Shown here: piece after piece, positions 36,530-44,846 of the stretch | Position numbering within the stretch: position 1 is the first letter of the stretch | Layout: every line of letters starts with the position of its first letter | Assembly: GCA_946481025.1 (NCBI GenBank) | Contig: CAMLNA010000009.1 | Span: 1 to 64,000, forward strand | DNA length: 64,000 bases | Direction: 5' to 3' | Source of the DNA: an uncultured Rivibacter sp. | GTDB lineage: Bacteria; Pseudomonadota; Gammaproteobacteria; Burkholderiales; Burkholderiaceae | Made by a program: the position numbers and the translations under genes | Notes under the pieces: generated by a model | Told to the model about the DNA's origin: nothing | Databases searched by the model: none | The model's input: the letters and a program-made list of their open reading frames with translations, nothing else

Positions 36530-37528
36530 ATGTCGCGCATGCTCGCAGGCACGGAGGCGGCGGCGCTCGAGGAGGCGGCCGCGCGGCTGGCTGCCGGCCT
36601 GCTCGTGGCATTCCCCACTGAAACCGTGTATGGCCTCGGCGCGCGCGCCGACGACGACGCGGCCGTGGCGAGGATCTACGCCGCCAAGGGGCGGCCCGCC
36701 GACCACCCGCTGATCGTGCATGTGCCTTCTGCCGACGCGGCAGCCGCGTTCGCCGCCGAGATGCCGCCCGTGGCCCGGCGCCTGATGCAGGCATTCTGGC
36801 CTGGGCCGCTCACGGTGATCGTGCCGCGCCGCGCCGACGTGGCGGCTGCGGCTGCGGGCGGGCAGGGCACCGTGGGACTGCGTTGCCCCAGCCACCCCGT
36901 GGCGCAGGCGCTGCTGCGGGCCGCTGCGCAACAGGGGGTCCGCGGTGTGGCTGCGCCCAGTGCCAACCGGTTCGGGCGCGTCAGCCCGACGCTGGCATCG
37001 CACGTGGCCGGCGAGTTCGAGCGCGACGACGTCCTGGTGCTCGACGGCGGCGCCTGCGAGGTCGGCATCGAATCGAGCATCGTCGATTGCTCGCGCGGCT
37101 ACCCGGTGCTGCTGCGCCCCGGGCGGCTCACCGCGGCCGAGATCGAGGCTGCGGCCGGCGAGCCCCTGCGCGAGCCGGACGCCCAGGCGCCGCGTGCGTC
37201 GGGCACGCTGGCGGCGCACTATGCGCCTCGCGCGAAGGTGCGGCTCATGAATGCGGGGCAGCTGCGCAGCGCACTCGATGTGGCCGGGGATGCCTTGGCG
37301 AAACAATCGCCCCCGACCGTGGCGGTATATTCCCGCAGCGTCCGGCCGGCCCGGGGCATCCTGTACAGGGCCATGCCCGAGCGGGCGGCCGCGGCCGCCC
37401 ACGAACTGTTTGCCGTGCTGCGCGAGCTCGATGCGTCGGGCGTGCAGCTCATCTGGGTCGAGGAGCCGCCGGCCACCCCCGAGTGGGACGGTGTGCGCGA
37501 CCGGCTCGCCCGTGCGGCCGCTGCCTGA
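36530..37528 (+). CDS. tsaC: L-threonylcarbamoyladenylate synthase (long Sua5 form)
   Basis: A 332-residue enzyme of the YrdC/Sua5 family that makes threonylcarbamoyl-AMP for the t6A modification of tRNA. The N-terminal YrdC domain has FPTETVYGLGARAD, KGRPADHPLIVHV, PGPLTVI and SANRFGRVSPT. The C-terminal extra domain (about 210-332) is the Sua5 domain absent in short TsaC. The start is two bases after purK; ATG 36539 is an equally plausible start. The partner TsaB is encoded 6 kb downstream. Confidence 0.93.
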   Translation: MSRMLAGTEAAALEEAAARLAAGLLVAFPTETVYGLGARADDDAAVARIYAAKGRPADHPLIVHVPSADAAAAFAAEMPPVARRLMQAFWPGPLTVIVPRRADVAAAAAGGQGTVGLRCPSHPVAQALLRAAAQQGVRGVAAPSANRFGRVSPTLASHVAGEFERDDVLVLDGGACEVGIESSIVDCSRGYPVLLRPGRLTAAEIEAAAGEPLREPDAQAPRASGTLAAHYAPRAKVRLMNAGQLRSALDVAGDALAKQSPPTVAVYSRSVRPARGILYRAMPERAAAAAHELFAVLRELDASGVQLIWVEEPPATPEWDGVRDRLARAAAA

Positions 37529-37571
37529 AGCGACGCAGTCCGCCCCGCCCCGTTTTCTACCTGGAGCCTGA

Positions 37572-38513
37572 ATGAAGTTTCGTGAAGTCCTGTGCCGCTC
37601 GGCCGTCGGCGCGATGGCTGCGCTGTCGGCTGCGCTGCTGGTCGCCTGCGGCGGCGGTGAACGTGTTGACCCCTTCTCGCCCGAGAAGATCGTCGCCTTC
37701 GGGGACGAGTCGAGCTTCATTGCAAGCGACGGGCGCAAGTACACCATCAACGCGTTCAACAGCGCCACGCCGCCCGTGCTGGACTGCAATCTCAACCCGG
37801 TGTGGGTGCAGTACCTCGCGGCGAGCTTCGGCATGTCGTTCCAGCAGTGCCCGCCCAACGCCCAGACCACCACGTTCCGGGCGGTGAACCTGGCGGCCGC
37901 GAATGCCCGGGTCGCTGACGTCACGACAGCCATCGACAACTACCTGGCCGCCAACGCGGTCACCTCGAAGCACCTGTTCACCGTGTATGTGGGTCAGAAC
38001 GACGTGATCGCGGTCTTCGAAGACACCACCATCACCGACAAGGTGGCAGCCGTCGAAGCCCTCGGCGAGGCGCTCGCCCAGCAGGTGAACAGGCTGGCCC
38101 TGGCCGGCGGTCGCGTGCTGTTCGTGCCCATCCCCGACGTGAGCCTCACGCCCTGGGCCCGGCAGCAAAGCGCGCAGAACCAGGCGCTCCTCAAGACGAT
38201 GAGCGCGCAGTTCAATACCAAGCTGATCCGTTTTGTCATCAACGACGGTCGCGCGATCGGGCTCGTGTCGGCCGAAGAGATGAGCCAGGTGATCGCCGCC
38301 AACCCGACCTTCTACGGCTACACCAACGTCACCGCGGCCGCATGCTCGGCATCGATGCCGGCCTGCACGAACGTCGACGCGGACCTGATCGAAAGCGCTC
38401 GCGCCAACAAGGGCGCCTCGTTCTTCTGGTCGGGAGACCGCTACCTGTCGCCCGCGGCTCACGTGCGTCTGGGCCAGATCGCCGATACGCGCGCGCGCAA
38501 CAATCCGTTCTGA
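37572..38513 (+). CDS. SGNH/GDSL-like lipoprotein with altered catalytic blocks
   Basis: A 313-residue exported protein with a lipobox (LLVAC, C26) and an SGNH-fold pattern. Block I reads AFGDESS where active enzymes have GDS(L), so E46 occupies the usual nucleophile position with S47 and S48 next to it. Block III GQND is intact. The block V region reads GDRYLSPAAH, with Leu where the catalytic His of DxxH is expected. It could be an atypical hydrolase with shifted residues or a non-catalytic relative. The signal and Gly after Cys predict outer-membrane anchoring. Preceded by tsaC, followed by a terminator. Confidence 0.7.
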   Translation: MKFREVLCRSAVGAMAALSAALLVACGGGERVDPFSPEKIVAFGDESSFIASDGRKYTINAFNSATPPVLDCNLNPVWVQYLAASFGMSFQQCPPNAQTTTFRAVNLAAANARVADVTTAIDNYLAANAVTSKHLFTVYVGQNDVIAVFEDTTITDKVAAVEALGEALAQQVNRLALAGGRVLFVPIPDVSLTPWARQQSAQNQALLKTMSAQFNTKLIRFVINDGRAIGLVSAEEMSQVIAANPTFYGYTNVTAAACSASMPACTNVDADLIESARANKGASFFWSGDRYLSPAAHVRLGQIADTRARNNPF

Positions 38514-38532
38514 CCCGCACGCATTGCGCAAG

Positions 38533-38563
38533 GGCCCGGCACCCTGGGGTGCCGGGCCTTCTT
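38533..38563 (+). terminator. Rho-independent terminator after the SGNH-like gene
   Basis: The 11-bp stem GGCCCGGCACC (38533-38543) pairs with GGTGCCGGGCC (38548-38558), followed by TTCTT. It ends the upstream transcript 20 bases after the stop codon. Confidence 0.75.
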
Positions 38564-38680
38564 GCTGGTGCCTGCCGGTGCCCCTCTCACGCGCCTCCCG
38601 ACTCAGCGGAACTAGAGGCAGCTCTCAAGTTGCCGCCTGCTGCGGGTTATTCCTCGTGCCGTGCAGCGGGGCGCCCCTCG

Positions 38681-38711
38681 TATAGTCGCCCGCTCGAAAC
38701 GAACGTTCGTT
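38681..38711 (+). promoter_or_regulatory. Putative promoter and TetR-type operator of the lipase gene
   Basis: A perfect 14-bp palindrome, AACGAACGTTCGTT (38698-38711), lies 37 bases before the lipase ATG and just downstream of a TATAGT hexamer (38681-38686). Symmetric ACGAACGTTCGT sequences are common TetR-family operators. The position over the expected transcription start suggests repression. No TetR gene is adjacent, so the regulator would act from elsewhere. Confidence 0.55.
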
Positions 38712-38748
38712 CTATTGCGCCAGCGGCTTGTCAACGAGAGGGCATTGC

Positions 38749-40110
38749 ATGAACACCAACCTGATCCGAACCTGGGCTGCCGTGTCGGCGGCAGTCCTTG
38801 CACTGGCCGCCTGCGGCGGCGGTGAAGACGACGACGCGCCGCCGGCGCGCGGCACCATCGTGACGGCGCAGCTCGTCGGCCAGGCGACCGCCGCGCAGAT
38901 CGACGCCGGCACCAATGCCTCGGGCCTGCAGCCGCTGTCGGGCCTGGCCAAGTGCGGCGTGGACGTTCGCTACGTTCTCTACATCACCCGCGACCCGGCC
39001 GGCCAGCCGCAAACCGCCTCGGCCGGCGTGCTGGTGCCCAGCGGCACCCATGCCGACTGCACGGGCAACCGCCCGGTCGTGCTGTACGCCCACGGCACGA
39101 CCACGACGAAGTCGAAGAACATGGCCAACATCTCGGCCGACAGCGAGGCGTCGATGATGGCCGCGATGTATGCGGCGCAGGGCTTCATCGTCGTGGCGCC
39201 GAACTACCTGGGCTACGACCGGTCGTCGCTGCAATACCACCCGTACCTGAACGCCGAGGCGCAGGCGGTGGACATGATCGACGGCCTGCGTGCCGCCAAG
39301 ACCCACCTCGCCGCGGCCAGCACGGTCAAGCCGTCGGCACAGCTGCTCATCACCGGCTACTCGCAAGGCGGGCACGTGGCCATGGCCACCCACAAGGTGA
39401 TGCAGCGCGACTACTCGAGCGAGTTCACCGTCACGGCCGCCGGCCCGATGTCGGGGCCGTACAACCTGGTGGGCTTCGGTGACGTCGTCACGTCCCCGGG
39501 CGGGCAGGTGAACGCCGGCGCCACGCTCTTCGTGCCGCTGCTGCTCACCAGCTACCAGAAGTCCTACGGCAACATCTATGCAACGCCCTCGGAGGCCTAC
39601 CAGGCACCCTACGCCGCCACTGCCGAGACGTTGTTCCCGACCGACACGCCCATCAGCCAGCTGATCGCCGAAGGCAAGCTGCCCAACGACCCGACCTTCA
39701 CCGCGCTGTTCGGCACCGGCGGCCTGCTGACCGACAGCTTCCGCGCCGGCTACCAGACCGGCAACTACCGCAAGGCCCTGGAGGCCAACACGCTGCTCGG
39801 CTGGACGCCCGCCCGTCCGGTCGCGCTGTGCGGCGGTGCGCAGGACCCGACGGTGTTCTGGGCGGTCAACTCGCCGGTCACGCAGGCCGACTTCGCCTCG
39901 CGCGGCGTCAACGTGCCGGCCTTCGACCTCGAGTCCCGCGCCTCGCTGCCCGCCGGCGCCACGGGAGACTTGATCTATGGCGCCTTCCAGACGCGCAAGG
40001 CAGCTGCGGGCGCCAACGCGCAGGCCCAGTACCACGGCGGGCTGGTGCCGCCGTTCTGCACGGCGCTGATCCGAGGCTTCTTTGCCCAGGTGCTGGCCAG
40101 CGGCCAGTGA
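38749..40110 (+). CDS. Secreted LIP-family lipase/esterase lipoprotein
   Basis: A 453-residue alpha/beta hydrolase with a lipobox (LALAAC, C22) and Gly-rich, acidic linker. The nucleophile elbow is GYSQGG with S205. Likely acid and base partners lie in GGAQDPTVFW and in the C-terminal QYHGGLVPP. The oxyanion-side phrase YAHGTTTT and the cap arrangement fit the secretory lipase (LIP) family and tannase/feruloyl-type relatives. Expected to hydrolyse esters at the outer membrane. ATG 38749 follows the palindromic operator. OmpW is encoded 28 bases downstream and may share the transcript, pairing hydrolysis with uptake of hydrophobic products. Confidence 0.8.
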   Translation: MNTNLIRTWAAVSAAVLALAACGGGEDDDAPPARGTIVTAQLVGQATAAQIDAGTNASGLQPLSGLAKCGVDVRYVLYITRDPAGQPQTASAGVLVPSGTHADCTGNRPVVLYAHGTTTTKSKNMANISADSEASMMAAMYAAQGFIVVAPNYLGYDRSSLQYHPYLNAEAQAVDMIDGLRAAKTHLAAASTVKPSAQLLITGYSQGGHVAMATHKVMQRDYSSEFTVTAAGPMSGPYNLVGFGDVVTSPGGQVNAGATLFVPLLLTSYQKSYGNIYATPSEAYQAPYAATAETLFPTDTPISQLIAEGKLPNDPTFTALFGTGGLLTDSFRAGYQTGNYRKALEANTLLGWTPARPVALCGGAQDPTVFWAVNSPVTQADFASRGVNVPAFDLESRASLPAGATGDLIYGAFQTRKAAAGANAQAQYHGGLVPPFCTALIRGFFAQVLASGQ

Positions 40111-40138
40111 CGCTCGCGCCCACATCAAGGAGACACCC

Positions 40139-40822
40139 ATGCAACGCAAGACCATCCTGAGTGCGCTGGCGCTGGCCGGCCTGAGCGCTGCCGCAGCGGC
40201 GCAGACCCACACCGTGACGATCGGCGGCGCCTTCATCGACGTGCATTCGAAGGCGCCCCCGCTGCACAGCACGCCGCCCACGCTGCCCCCGGGCGTGGAG
40301 GCACGCATCGAGGTGGACGACGCCAAGACCGTCGTGTTCAGCTACGAGTACCGTTTCATGCCGCAGTGGGGCGTCGAGGCTGCCCTCGGCATCCCGCCCG
40401 AGCACAAGACCTACGGCCGCGACTTCATCGAGGCTTTCGGGCACATCTCGTCGGTCAAGCAGGTCGCGCCCACGGTGTTCGTGAACTACCACTTCAACGA
40501 CGTGCTGCCCAAGTTCAGCCCCTTCGTGGGCCTGGGCATCAACTACACCAAGTTCACCGACGCGCGCAGCACGCCCTCGGGCAATGCCGCCAGCGGCGGC
40601 CCGACGCGCATCAAGCTGAGCGACTCGTGGGGCCTCGCCGGCCACGTAGGCTTCTCCTATGAGATCGCTCCGCAGTGGTCGCTGGTGGGCACCATCGCCA
40701 CCGCCAAGGTCAAGAGCGACGTGACGGCCACCACGACCACCACCACCGGCGACGTCGTGCGCACCACCACGATCGACTTCCGCCCTGTGGTCTACACGCT
40801 CTGCGTGGGCTACAGCTTCTGA
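40139..40822 (+). CDS. ompW: OmpW family outer-membrane protein
   Basis: A 227-residue exported beta-barrel. A signal peptide to about residue 21 is followed by HTVTIGGAFIDVHSKAPP, the paired strands with YRFMPQWGVEAALGIP, FVNYHFNDVLPKFSPFVGLGINYT, and a C-terminal aromatic YSF end. OmpW barrels form a lateral route for small hydrophobic molecules. A Thr-rich loop (TATTTTTTGD) sits near residue 200. AAGGAGACACCC precedes ATG 40139. Placed after the secreted lipase gene and closed by a strong terminator. Confidence 0.88.
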   Translation: MQRKTILSALALAGLSAAAAAQTHTVTIGGAFIDVHSKAPPLHSTPPTLPPGVEARIEVDDAKTVVFSYEYRFMPQWGVEAALGIPPEHKTYGRDFIEAFGHISSVKQVAPTVFVNYHFNDVLPKFSPFVGLGINYTKFTDARSTPSGNAASGGPTRIKLSDSWGLAGHVGFSYEIAPQWSLVGTIATAKVKSDVTATTTTTTGDVVRTTTIDFRPVVYTLCVGYSF

Positions 40823-40908
40823 CCGGCGGCCGCAGGCGCGCTACAGGGATCGATACGAGGATCGATAAAGGGGTTTCACGCAGGCCTTAAGGCGGCCTGC
40901 GGATACAG

Positions 40909-40956
40909 GGCCGCCGGACCTGCGAAACATGCAGGTCCGGCGGCCTCTTCTTTTTT
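40909..40956 (+). terminator. Strong Rho-independent terminator after ompW
   Basis: A perfect 15-bp stem GGCCGCCGGACCTGC (40909-40923) with GCAGGTCCGGCGGCC (40931-40945) and loop GAAACAT is followed by TCTTCTTTTTT. It is one of the strongest terminators in the window. A smaller palindrome (GCAGGCC...GGCCTGC, 40880-40900) lies just before it. Confidence 0.88.
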
Positions 40957-40967
40957 GGGCGAAGGCG

Positions 40968-41249
40968 TCAGCTGGTGCGCTGCGTATGCCGTCCGTAGAC
41001 CAGCTTCATGGCCAGGATGCTCAGCGCCAGCCCGAGCGTGACGGCGTTCGAGACGATCAGCGGCCACGACTCCAGCAGCAGGCCGTAGAACAGCCACAGC
41101 GACACCCCGGCGGTGAACGCGCAGTACATGCCGAGCGAAACGCCGCTCACGTCGCGCGTGCGCAGGCTCAGCAGGGCCTGCGGCACGAAGGCGAAGGTGG
41201 TGAGGCCGGCGGCGGCGAAGCCGAGCCAGTCGATGGTGTGAGGCGTCAT
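40968..41249 (-). CDS. SemiSWEET-type PQ-loop sugar transporter
   Basis: A 93-residue protein with three membrane spans and a PQ-loop motif (FAFVPQALLSLRTRDVSGVS). This is the layout of bacterial SemiSWEETs, which dimerise to carry sugars by facilitated diffusion. ATG 41249 overlaps the dacB stop (ATGA), so its translation is coupled to a peptidoglycan enzyme. The transported compound might be a cell-wall-derived sugar, but this rests only on the neighbour. Confidence 0.85.
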   Translation of the reverse strand: MTPHTIDWLGFAAAGLTTFAFVPQALLSLRTRDVSGVSLGMYCAFTAGVSLWLFYGLLLESWPLIVSNAVTLGLALSILAMKLVYGRHTQRTS

Positions 41250-42694
41250 GGTCTGCAGCAGTGATGCGGGGTGTTGTCGTCGGCGGTCCACTGCACGAGC
41301 GCGTCGAGGACGGGCCGTGCGGCGCTGGCGTTGGGGTGGTTGACGATGGCGACGAACACGTAGCGCCGACCGGAGGCGCCCAGCACCATGCCGGCCAGCG
41401 CTGCCACGTCGCGCAGCGAGCCGGTCTTCAGGTGGGCGCGTCCGGTGGCCTGGCCCCACAGCCGCTCCGGCCGGCGCGTCGTGCCGTCGACGCCGGTCAC
41501 CGGGAGCGAGCTCAGCAGTTCCGGCATCACCGGGCTGGCCCAGGCGGCCTGGAGCAGGCGCGACAGGCAGCCGGCGGTGGACAGCGAGTGGCGCGAAAGG
41601 CCCGAGCCGTTGTCGATCACCAGGTCCTGCGGCATGCAGCGCGCGCGCTCGCGGGCATGGGCCGACACGAGATCACGCGCCGTCTGCGGATCGCCCGTGC
41701 CGCGTTGCACCAGCGCGAGCGTGAGGAACACCTGCTGCGCCATCACGTTGTTGCTGAACTTGTTGATGTCGCGCACCGCTTCGGCCAGCGAGGGCGACGC
41801 GAACTCGAACGTGGGCGGCAGCTCGCGCGGCGCCGGGCCGTCGCGCACCTGCCCCTTGAGCGTGCCGCCGAGGGCCTGCCATTGCTGCTGCAGCAGCCGC
41901 GCGTTGTAGCTGGCCGGGTCGGCATAGGCGACCGGCCAGGTGCGTTCGCCGCAGCCGGCGGCATAGCTGCCGGCCAGGCGGATGCGCGCAGGGTCGGAAA
42001 GGTCGGCCTTGAGCGCGCCGCGCCAGTCGCCGCAGGCTTCGGTGCTCAGCGGCACGCTGGCGTCGACCGCCACGCCGGCGAGCACCGGTTCGCTCGTCAC
42101 CTGGGCCACGCCCAGTGCCGGGTCGGGGCGCACGCGCAGCACCAGGCTCTTGTAGTTGAGCAGCAGCGCGTCGGCCTGCACATTGCCCGGCCGGTAAGGC
42201 TCCCCGTCGAAGTCGCCGGGGTGGACATCGGGCTGCGCGAAGGCACTGCGGTCGAGCACGATGTCGCCGGCGATCTCGTGCACGCCGAGCTGCCGCACCC
42301 GCGACAGGAGCAGCCAGCTGCGCTCCATGACCAGCTTCGGGTCGCCGCGACCCTGGATGAACAGCGGACCTTCGAGCACGCCGTCGTTGACCGGCCCGCC
42401 CAGCCACACGGGCGTCGTCCAGGTGTAGGCCGGGCCGAGCTGCTCGAGCGCCGCAAAGGTGCTGAACAGCTTCATCAGGGAGGCCGGGTTCATCGGAACG
42501 TCGGGCTGGTGCGCGAGCCGCGGCACGGCGGTGCCGCCCACGTCGCTCACCACCACCGCCAGCGCATCGGCCGGCAGCCTGGCCTGGCGCAGCGCCGCCT
42601 GCACGGCCGGCGGCAGCTCGGCGGCCCGCGCAGGCGCCGCACACAGCAGCGCCGCTGCGGCCCAACACAGGACACGTCGTATCACAACCGGCAT
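41246..42694 (-). CDS. dacB: D-alanyl-D-alanine carboxypeptidase/endopeptidase (PBP4, DacB family)
   Basis: A 482-residue exported S13-family enzyme cleaving D-Ala from, or crosslinks within, peptidoglycan. The signal peptide is about residues 1-24. The three active-site motifs are S72-x-x-K75 in ASLMKL, SNN in KFSNNVMAQQ and KTG in HLKTGSLRD. The intervening insert domains (about 90-290) are typical. ATG 42694 is preceded by TATCAT six bases upstream and no ribosome site. The longer frame would overlap tsaB. Operon with the SemiSWEET gene. Confidence 0.93.
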   Translation of the reverse strand: MPVVIRRVLCWAAAALLCAAPARAAELPPAVQAALRQARLPADALAVVVSDVGGTAVPRLAHQPDVPMNPASLMKLFSTFAALEQLGPAYTWTTPVWLGGPVNDGVLEGPLFIQGRGDPKLVMERSWLLLSRVRQLGVHEIAGDIVLDRSAFAQPDVHPGDFDGEPYRPGNVQADALLLNYKSLVLRVRPDPALGVAQVTSEPVLAGVAVDASVPLSTEACGDWRGALKADLSDPARIRLAGSYAAGCGERTWPVAYADPASYNARLLQQQWQALGGTLKGQVRDGPAPRELPPTFEFASPSLAEAVRDINKFSNNVMAQQVFLTLALVQRGTGDPQTARDLVSAHARERARCMPQDLVIDNGSGLSRHSLSTAGCLSRLLQAAWASPVMPELLSSLPVTGVDGTTRRPERLWGQATGRAHLKTGSLRDVAALAGMVLGASGRRYVFVAIVNHPNASAARPVLDALVQWTADDNTPHHCCRP

Positions 42695-42699
42695 CGGCC

Positions 42700-42706
42700 G
42701 ATGATA
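42700..42706 (-). promoter_or_regulatory. -10-like box placed for a leaderless dacB transcript
   Basis: On the minus strand TATCAT is separated by CGGCCG from ATG 42694. There is no Shine-Dalgarno sequence in between. It is part of the repeated layout seen at azlC, tsaB, hemJ and the ferredoxin gene. Confidence 0.4.
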
Positions 42707-42718
42707 CGGGGCAGACCC

Positions 42719-42724
42719 TAAACT
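42719..42724 (+). promoter_or_regulatory. -10-like box placed for a leaderless tsaB transcript
   Basis: TAAACT ends six bases before ATG 42731. The divergent dacB start, 36 bases away, has the same arrangement, so both promoters would be packed in this very short gap. Confidence 0.4.
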
Positions 42725-42730
42725 TCGCGC

Positions 42731-43444
42731 ATGCCAGCCGCTTCGCCCCGCCTCCTCGTGCTCGACACCGCCACCGAGACCATGCACCTCGGCCTCGTCG
42801 TCGGCGAGCAGCTGCATGCGAGTGCCGCCGAGGGCGGTGCCTCGGCTTCGGCGACGCTGCTGCCCGCCGTGCTGAAGCTGCTGGCCGATGCCGGCATGAA
42901 GGCGGCGCAGCTCGACGCCATCGGCTTCGGCCGCGGGCCGGGCGCGTTTACCGGCTTGCGCACGGCCTGCGCCGTGGCCCAGGGCCTGGCCTTCGGGGTG
43001 CAGCGTCCGGTGATCGCGATCGAGACGCTGCTGGCGGTGGCCGAGCATGCGCGCGCGCAGGGGGCAGGCCCCGAGATCTGGGCGCTCAACGATGCGCGCA
43101 TGGGCGAGATCTACGCGGCGCGGTATTCGCACCGTGCCGGGGTGTGGCAGGTGGTGGAGCCGCCCGCCCTGTATTCGCCCGCGGCGTTGCTCGAACGGCT
43201 GGCGCAGGAGCCCGCGCACGTGGCGCTGGCCGGCAATGCGCTCCAGGTGCATGCGCCGGCGCTGGCGGCCGTGGCGACGCGGTCGTGCTGGGCCCGTGCC
43301 GTGCCCAACGCAACGGCGCTGGCCGCGCTCGCGCGCACGGCCTGGGCGCGGGGCGAAACGCTCGATGCAGCCCAGGCGCTGCCGCTGTACGTACGCGACA
43401 AGGTGGCGCTGACCACCGCCGAGCGGGAGGCCAAGGCGGCATGA
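42731..43444 (+). CDS. tsaB: TsaB, tRNA threonylcarbamoyladenosine complex subunit
   Basis: A 237-residue ASKHA-fold protein required with TsaD and TsaE for t6A formation. It has LLVLDTATETMHLGLV, the FGRGPGAFTGLRTACAVAQGLAF signature and the DARMGEIYAARY segment. Stop overlaps the rimI ATG (ATGA). The tsaB-rimI pair is widely conserved. Confidence 0.94.
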   Translation: MPAASPRLLVLDTATETMHLGLVVGEQLHASAAEGGASASATLLPAVLKLLADAGMKAAQLDAIGFGRGPGAFTGLRTACAVAQGLAFGVQRPVIAIETLLAVAEHARAQGAGPEIWALNDARMGEIYAARYSHRAGVWQVVEPPALYSPAALLERLAQEPAHVALAGNALQVHAPALAAVATRSCWARAVPNATALAALARTAWARGETLDAAQALPLYVRDKVALTTAEREAKAA

Positions 43445-43929
43445 ACGCTGTGGTGAAACCGCGCCGCCTCGTATTGCGGCCGATGCTGGTGGCTGACCTG
43501 GACGCGGTGCTGGCGATCGAGCAGGCGGCCTACACGCACCCCTGGACGCGCGGCAACTTCATCGACTCGCTGCATGCGGGCTACCTCGCACAAACCCTGC
43601 ACGACGACGCCGGCATGCTGCTCGGCTACTACCTGGCGATGCCCGGCGTCGACGAGATGCACCTGCTCAACATCACGGTCGCCCCCGCCCGGCAGGGGCT
43701 GGGGCATGCGCGCTACATGCTCGACGCGCTGTGCCTGGCCTGCCTCGAACGCGCCTTGCACAAGCTGTGGCTCGAAGTGCGGGTCAGCAACGAGCGCGCC
43801 CTGCAGCTGTACGAGCGCTACGGTTTCGTGCGCATGGGCCTGCGTCGCGACTACTACCCGTTCAGCAACACGCAACGCGAGGACGCGGTGCTGATGGGCC
43901 TGGACATCATCGAGGCGGGAGCACCATGA
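43441..43929 (+). CDS. rimI: Ribosomal-protein alanine N-acetyltransferase RimI
   Basis: A 162-residue GNAT acetyltransferase that acetylates the N-terminus of ribosomal protein S18. The acetyl-CoA loop reads VAPARQGLGHARYML and the C-terminal fold shows LEVRVSNERALQLYERYGF. ATG overlaps the tsaB stop and its stop overlaps the uracil-DNA glycosylase ATG, giving a three-gene coupled unit. Confidence 0.94.
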   Translation: MNAVVKPRRLVLRPMLVADLDAVLAIEQAAYTHPWTRGNFIDSLHAGYLAQTLHDDAGMLLGYYLAMPGVDEMHLLNITVAPARQGLGHARYMLDALCLACLERALHKLWLEVRVSNERALQLYERYGFVRMGLRRDYYPFSNTQREDAVLMGLDIIEAGAP

Positions 43930-44729
43930 GCTGGACCGAGCGGCAGCAAGCGATGCTGCAGGAGATCGGAATCCGCCTGTGGCTGCCGCCGCAGCCGGAA
44001 CCCCTGGCGGATACCGGCTCCGCAGTGCCCGCCCCGGCCAGCGAGCAGCGCGCGGCGCCGGCCGCAGCCCGCCCGGAACCGCCGGTGCCGATGGTGGCTC
44101 GCGGGGCGCGCCCCACAGGGGTGGAGCAGATGGACTGGGCCGCCCTGCGCGAGGCGGTGGCCGCCTGCACCGCCTGCAAGCTGTGCCAGACGCGCAAGAA
44201 CACGGTGTTCGGCGTCGGCAGCGAGGAAGCCCACTGGATGGTGGTGGGGGAGGCCCCGGGCGAGCAGGAAGACAAGCAGGGCGAGCCCTTCGTGGGCAAG
44301 GCCGGGCAGTTGCTCGACAACATGCTTGCGGCCATCGGGCTGTCGCGTGGCGAGCCGCCGCCGGTGCCGGGGGAAGGCCCGGCCGGCCCCGAGCGGCGCG
44401 TGTTCATCGCCAACGTGCTGAAGTGCCGCCCGCCGGGCAACCGCAACCCCGAGCCGGAGGAGGTGGCGCAATGCGAGCCCTTCCTGCGCCGCCAGGTCGA
44501 GCTGGTGAAGCCGAGGATCATCCTGGCCGTGGGACGCTTCGCGGTGCAGTCGCTGCTGCAGACCTCCGAACCCATCGGCCGCCTGCGCGGCAAGCCTCAT
44601 CGTTATGCCGGTGTGCCGGTGATCGTGACCTATCACCCCGCCTATCTGCTGCGCAACCTGCCCGACAAGGCGCGCGCCTGGGAAGACCTGTGCCTGGCGC
44701 GTGAACTGATGCGGGTTTCGCGCAGCTGA
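43926..44729 (+). CDS. Family 4 uracil-DNA glycosylase
   Basis: A 267-residue iron-sulfur base-excision enzyme removing uracil from DNA. After a Pro/Ala-rich head of about 65 residues come the cluster-site cysteines C81 and C84 (CTACKLC), the active-site GEAPGEQEDKQGEPFVGKAG, NVLKCRPPGNRNP and the C-terminal HPAYLLRN. ATG 43926 overlaps the rimI stop. Confidence 0.93.
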   Translation: MSWTERQQAMLQEIGIRLWLPPQPEPLADTGSAVPAPASEQRAAPAAARPEPPVPMVARGARPTGVEQMDWAALREAVAACTACKLCQTRKNTVFGVGSEEAHWMVVGEAPGEQEDKQGEPFVGKAGQLLDNMLAAIGLSRGEPPPVPGEGPAGPERRVFIANVLKCRPPGNRNPEPEEVAQCEPFLRRQVELVKPRIILAVGRFAVQSLLQTSEPIGRLRGKPHRYAGVPVIVTYHPAYLLRNLPDKARAWEDLCLARELMRVSRS

Positions 44730-44846
44730 CGGCAGGCACCCGGAATGTGGGGGCGGCCTTCCCACTCCTAGGGGTAACGACGGTGGGGGGCGCTGACTAT
44801 CATGGGTTGAACGCGGTAGGTGCTGCCGCGGGGGGAGTTTTGTTGC

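Noticed and set aside
40846..40868. Repeated GATCGATA octamers after ompW
   Set aside because: Only two copies and no array structure; probably chance or part of the terminator region.
40880..40900. Small palindrome GCAGGCC...GGCCTGC
   Set aside because: Short stem without a T tract. It lies next to a much stronger terminator and gives no independent evidence of function.
44730..44846. Possible riboswitch in the leader of the GGDEF-EAL gene
   Set aside because: The 117-base gap has only a weak GTGGG/CCCAC hairpin and no features of known c-di-GMP aptamers.
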